DNA from: Loripinus fragilis
Lineage: Eukaryota; Mollusca; Bivalvia; Lucinida; Lucinidae
Assembly: GCA_964019695.1 (NCBI GenBank)
Contig: OZ026517.1
Location: 51,763,672 to 51,827,671 of the forward strand
Length of the DNA: 64,000 bases
Direction of reading: 5' to 3'
The notes beneath the pieces were generated by a model, which saw only the letters and a list, made by a program, of their open reading frames with translations, was not told the DNA's origin and ran no database searches. Position numbers and translations under genes: made by a program. Below are positions 59,296-64,000 of the stretch, one piece after another (position 1 is the first letter of the stretch; each line of letters begins with the position of its first letter).

Positions 59296-60604
59296 TAAGA
59301 TACGACCAAATTATTTTGCCTGGTAGCAAAACTGAAACCTCTTGTAGCAAAAGCAAAAATATCCATCACAGGAGATGGCAACTTCCCAACCCAAAGTAAT
59401 TGATAAGCAGTATAAACTGAAAACCAAGTATATACTAGAATTGTTTTTCAACGAAAAAAGAGAGGTTTTCCCCTTTTTGGAATAAAAAAAAATCACAAAA
59501 TTGCATTTAGTTATGTTATAAGGGGAATAATTTGAAAAATATACATGCAAGAGTTATGGTTCTTATGCATGACACATTGTCTGAATGTGCTTTTACAAAT
59601 GTATAAAGTTTCATTGAAATATCTTTGACGGTTATCAAGTTATAGAGTGGACACGATTTTGTGACGGACAGACTCACTAACAGAGGCAAGGGGAAATTAT
59701 ACATGCAAGAGTTATGATTCTTGTGCATGGCACATCGTCTGAATGTGCTTTACAAGTGTATGAAGTTTTGTTGAAATACCTCTAACTGTTATCAAGTTAT
59801 AGAGCAGACACCAAATAGCATCGCAAATGATCAAAGGGAAATAACTCCAAAAATATTCATTGTGGTCTAGAAGTGTATAAAGTTGAACCTTACAGAGCGG
59901 ACAAAAAAATTGGATTTAGTTATGTTACAAGGGGAATAATTTGAAAAACAAACAGACAAGCGCTATGGTTCTTGTGCATGACATGTCATCTTAATGTGAT
60001 TTACAAATGTATGAAGTTTCGTTGAAATACCTCTTACACTTATCAAGTTATAGAGCGGACACAAAATATCATTGCAAATTATCTAAGGGAAATAAACTTC
60101 AAAAATATCCAAAGCAGAGTTATGGTTCTTGTGCATGACACATCGTCTGAATGTGCTTTACAAATGTATGAAGTTTCGTTGAAATACCTCTAACGGTTTT
60201 CAAGTTATAGAGCAGACATCAGATAGCATCGCAAATGATCAAAGGGAAATAACTCCAAAAATATTCAAAGCAGAGTTCTGGTTCTTGTGCATGACACATC
60301 ATCTGAATGTGCTTTACAAATGCACCAGAGTTCGTAAGGATATGGGAAAACAGAATTCCAGGACTTCTAGGACTTTTTACATTTTTCAAGGGCTTAATTT
60401 CTTCCAATTTTGTATAACCCTCAAAAATGAAAAAAAGCTGTGAAATGTGCACGAAATAGTAGGTGCACATCTTCAATATGTGAACACTCATCATACAAAG
60501 TTTCAACAAGGAATGAAAACTTTTGGAGTTACAGATTACATAAACTAGGCATCCTGGACGGACGGACAGATGGATGGACAGAGGGACGGAAGAATGGACC
60601 CACT
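59296..60604. repeat. 157-bp repeat block, copy 4 (one repeat shorter)
   Basis: Collinear with the others, but the text passes directly from AACTGTTATCAAGTTATAGAGC to AGACACCAAATAGC (~59,800). One 157-bp repeat has been lost at the shared CAAGTTATAGAGC motif. Confidence 0.78.
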
Positions 60605-61070
60605 ACTAGACCTGCTTTCACTAAATAGACATAATCAAAGAGTGGGAAACACATGGACTGAAGTAGTCAAAATTTAATGGTGAATTAAGTTTTAAAGACA
60701 TCAGGTACAGCATGAAATATGAAAACACATATCATATGAGTAGCAGAAAATAAGTTACAGAGGGGTAGTACATGATAAGAAGAAATAAATATGAATAGAA
60801 TCTATGCCAAATTACATGTAATTACTAGGGGCAATGTACCATTCGTGTGATTATCTTCCTATTGCTAAGCTGCATGCTCATCACCAGTGAAAACTAGCGG
60901 TGAATTTTCAACTGTGCACCAAATGCCCGCCCTGGCTGTGTATTTAAGGCGCACCAATAGTAAAATTGTTTGAATACTTGAAATCACCTCTCTGGCATTA
61001 TACTTCCTGCTGCTGCTCAATCTTTTTTTTTGTATTCCTTGTTGTTGATCCATTCTTCATATTATGAATA
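60605..61070. repeat. Conserved ~450-bp segment B, copy 4
   Basis: Collinear with copies 1-3, with one extra T in the T-run at ~61,023 and a TTATACTTCC variant. Confidence 0.65.
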
Positions 61071-62878
61071 GGAAACTATTCTTTTAGCTGATAAGTTCCT
61101 TCTGGGACTATTGAACTCCTGCATGGTCCTCAGCCTATCGACAGTAAAGTAGGATGATTTTTATCAGCAAGCTTATTCAATAAGTTGGCTTAACAGCACC
61201 TTTCCCATTTGGAATGGTCGTAAGCTACATGGCTTCACCTCAACCTTGGTCTCTTCGACTTTGATTTGAAAACAAGACAAAATCCAGATGGGCCTTCCTC
61301 TGCCCAAATGTTACAGGTAGTACTGAGCTACATGGTACCAGTAACAGAAGTTACCACACACATATCTAGCTAACATTCTTGTGTTCTGATACAAACAAGT
61401 GTAGTGCAGCTGGGTTTTTTACCAGTGTCATCTAGGGAACCATCATTTAGTCCCTTCCAACACAGCCACATATCCTAAGCAAGGCTTTGAGAGCTCTCAT
61501 GCAATGTCTTTCACAGCAAAGACTCAAAATTTTGAAATCTGATTCCCAGTTATATCCGTTAAAGCTGCATAGTCTGTAACTTTTGATCTTTCATTTTAGA
61601 AATAATGTTTCTATTTTTCAAGAACACAGTAAAAATACTAAAATTCAGGTATACATTTTACCCTTTTCGTAAAAATTAACAAATTATTAGTGCCCAAACA
61701 ACAGCATTTATGTTAAAAATTAACTGTCTAGAATTATTGGAGGGACGCAAATAATTACAAACAAGAGAAAAAACACCTGTCTGTATAAGAAAATTCACTT
61801 TTCCATGCAGTTTTCAGCTGTAGAAATTAGATTTATTGTGACAACATAACTTTATTCTACTTTTACAAATGATTTAAAAAGAATTTTTTTTTTTTTTCAA
61901 AAAATGTTCATAGTTACAGCGTATGCAGCTTTAAAGAATTTAAATGCCAGGTCTATGACTTGAGCATCAAAAGCAATTACAAATCTGGATTACTCTTTTG
62001 TCCTTTATAAAAAAAAAAACAGTAAATACTAAGGCTTCTGCACAGTAAAATTGGCTCACCCTATGAGGAGTATATCTGTCTAATGCTTACCCAGAAGAAC
62101 CCATTTATAGCATCACTGCAAGAATTAGGAGGCACACTGATACAAAGGAGGCAAGCCATAACATTCAGATGAAACTGCATATCAAGTTCATGTCAACCTT
62201 CAAGACTAGGAGGTCCAGGAAACTAGTGATCTCCATCTCCCTGACTATGTAACTGATTAAACCAGTACCTCATCTAGGCAAATATGCACTGGAATTTCCA
62301 AGCCTGAACATAGGAAGTTGTATGCCTGCCATATGCAAGATCTATCAATGCCATCTAGGTAGCTTTAGACCTAGTCTAGCCAAAAGATGGCAGAAAACTC
62401 TTGCAGTTACAATGGTTATACATACTGTGACAGAGCTGGGCTACATACCTGGACTAGTGCTTTGCCTTGGCAGATTGCCCTCAGGGTAAAACATTTGCAA
62501 GCTAGTATGCTCACACAAGCTGAGTGTCATTGGCAGCAAGGTATGGCCCACTAAGATCAATACAGACAAAAGCACTTTGAAGAGAACTGCCAAGTGCTAC
62601 TACCCACTTTGGTTTCTGGATTAACCCTTCTCTCTTGCGACCTTCCTGACCAAATGTCAGCTGAAATCAGCATTGAAATGGGGCCCATTTGGATTTCAAT
62701 GCTGTTTTCTAGTTAACCAGGGCAGAATTTTGTCACAAATAAATAGGTCAATATCAAAAACCCAAATCCACATTTGCCAACTCCACAGGACTCTCCGAAC
62801 TTGTGTTATCTGAATTACCCTTGGTGGACGAAATTTGAAGACTCTTATACACATTTTTGTGTTCATACCAGCTCACAT
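61071..62878. repeat. Diverged satellite copy
   Basis: Unit order from CCTCAGCCTATCGACAG (61,127) to GCTCACATAC (62,880), where C3 begins at the same breakpoint as C2. It has the GCTGAGTGTCATT insertion (~62,520) and is interrupted by a TTAA-target element. Confidence 0.8.
61563..61930. mobile_element. 368-bp TTAA-target element
   Basis: The ends are AGCTGCATA, with CTGTAAC two or three bases further in on both sides. They are flanked by TTAA at 61,559-61,562 and 61,931-61,934. Empty sites ATCCGTTAAAG are intact at ~55,205 and ~29,391. TTAA targeting is typical of piggyBac and Kolobok transposases. No ORF is present, so it is non-autonomous. Confidence 0.82.
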
Positions 62879-64000
62879 ACGGGCCTGAGCGTTCTGACAG
62901 CAGGAACAGAAAAACAGGAACACTGGAAAACAGGAACATCTGTGAACAGGAACATCTGAAGACAGGAACATTGGAAATGGGAACATCTGAAAACAGGAAC
63001 ATCTGAAAACAGTAACATCTGAAAATCTGAAAACAGGAACATCTGAAAACAGGAACATCTGACAACAGGAACATTGGAAACAGGAACATCTGAAAACAGG
63101 AACAGAGAAACAGGAACAATGGAAAGCAGTAACAATGAAAAACAGGAACATCTGAAAACAGGAACAGAGAAACAGGAAGACTGAAAATGGAAACAATGGA
63201 AAACAGGAACACTGGAAAACAGGAACACTGGAAAACAGGAACTCAGGAACATCTGAAAACAGGAAAGATGATGACAAACAGGATCGTCTAGAAAGAAAAA
63301 AAAACCTAATTGATGACTGGAACAATCCAGTCCTATTTCTTTTTGTCAGCTGTCTTTAAGGAACTAACCTTGGTATCCCTGGCGTTTCAGTCCTGTCTCA
63401 TATGGTAAGTGCATACCTGAATGTCGCTATGGACCAGACTATACCCGGTCATCTCCCAGAGTTAACTCCACGATTCAACCGTTTTAGTACCAATCAACAC
63501 AACCTACTCCTACGGGCCTCAGTGTTCTGACAGCAGGAAAAGAGAAACAGGAACACTGGAAAACAGGAACACTGGAAAACAGGAACACTTGAAAACAAAC
63601 ACTGGAAAACAGGAACATCTGAAACAATAACATCTGAAAACAGGAACTCAGGAACATCTGAAAACAGGAAAGATGATGACAAACAGGATCATCTAGAAAG
63701 AAAAAAAAATCTAATTGATGACTGGAACAATCCAGTCCTATTTCTTTATGTCAGCTGTCTTTAAGGAACTAACCTTGGTATCCCTGGCGTTTCAGTCCTG
63801 TCTCATATGGTAAGTGCATACCTGAATGTCGCTATGGACCAGACTATACCCGGTCTTCTCCCAGAGGTAACTCCACGATTCAACCGTTTTAGTACCAATC
63901 AACACAACCTACTCCTACGGGCCTCAGCGTTCTGACAGCAGGAACAGAGAAACAGGAACACTGGAAATCAGGAACATCTGTAAACAGGAACATCTGAAAA
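62879..64000. repeat. Compound minisatellite block C3 (runs off window)
   Basis: 16-bp minisatellite tracts at ~62,898-63,290, ~63,537-63,700 and ~63,942-64,000 alternate with ~218-bp spacers at 63,318-63,536 and 63,723-63,941. It continues past the window end. Confidence 0.88.

Noticed and set aside
30606..64000. Minisatellite blocks as a CRISPR array
   Set aside because: Repeats are 16 bp without unique spacers, in a eukaryotic-style genome with no cas genes.

Overview
The window looks like repeat-dense, AT-rich nuclear DNA of an invertebrate. A marine bivalve or other mollusc is my best guess. The guess rests on the 157-bp repeats that carry AAGGGAAATAACTCC-like and TATGGTTCTTGTGCATG-like motifs and end in a GGAC/GGAT tail, a repeat style I associate with bivalve genomes; no host gene confirms it. 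I see no bacterial genes, rRNA, tRNA or CRISPR array.

Almost the whole window derives from one ~2.2-kb satellite unit. From ~600 to ~25,480 it forms a clean head-to-tail array: ten full units of 2193-2206 bp, a partial unit at each end, all in one orientation and nearly identical. From ~25,480 to 64,000 the same unit recurs in the same orientation but is older. It is diverged, shuffled at reproducible breakpoints, duplicated at a higher order (four related blocks) and full of insertions. The order on the right is: diverged units; a 157-bp-repeat block (four copies: 26,986, 41,986, 52,816, 59,296); a conserved ~450-bp segment (28,438, 44,222, 54,276, 60,605); more diverged unit; and a compound minisatellite (30,606, 46,184, 62,879).

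The only convincing protein-coding gene is a hAT-superfamily transposase. It lies in a complete 5,046-bp transposon (35,378-40,423) with perfect 13-bp terminal inverted repeats and a perfect 6-bp target duplication; satellite copies elsewhere supply the empty site. The gene model has four exons whose phases all agree and predicts 911 aa with an apparently complete DDE triad, a BED-like zinc-binding motif and the hAT C-terminal motif.

Several small non-autonomous elements can be delimited exactly because sister copies preserve the empty sites. They are: a six-copy hAT-like MITE with a 37-bp hairpin core; a four-copy Harbinger-like MITE; a 780-bp TA-target element with long inverted repeats; a 471-bp element with the same 6-bp target length as the autonomous hAT; and a 368-bp TTAA-target element. 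The short ORFs across the array and the Phe/Cys/Ser-rich ORFs over the minisatellites are not credible genes.
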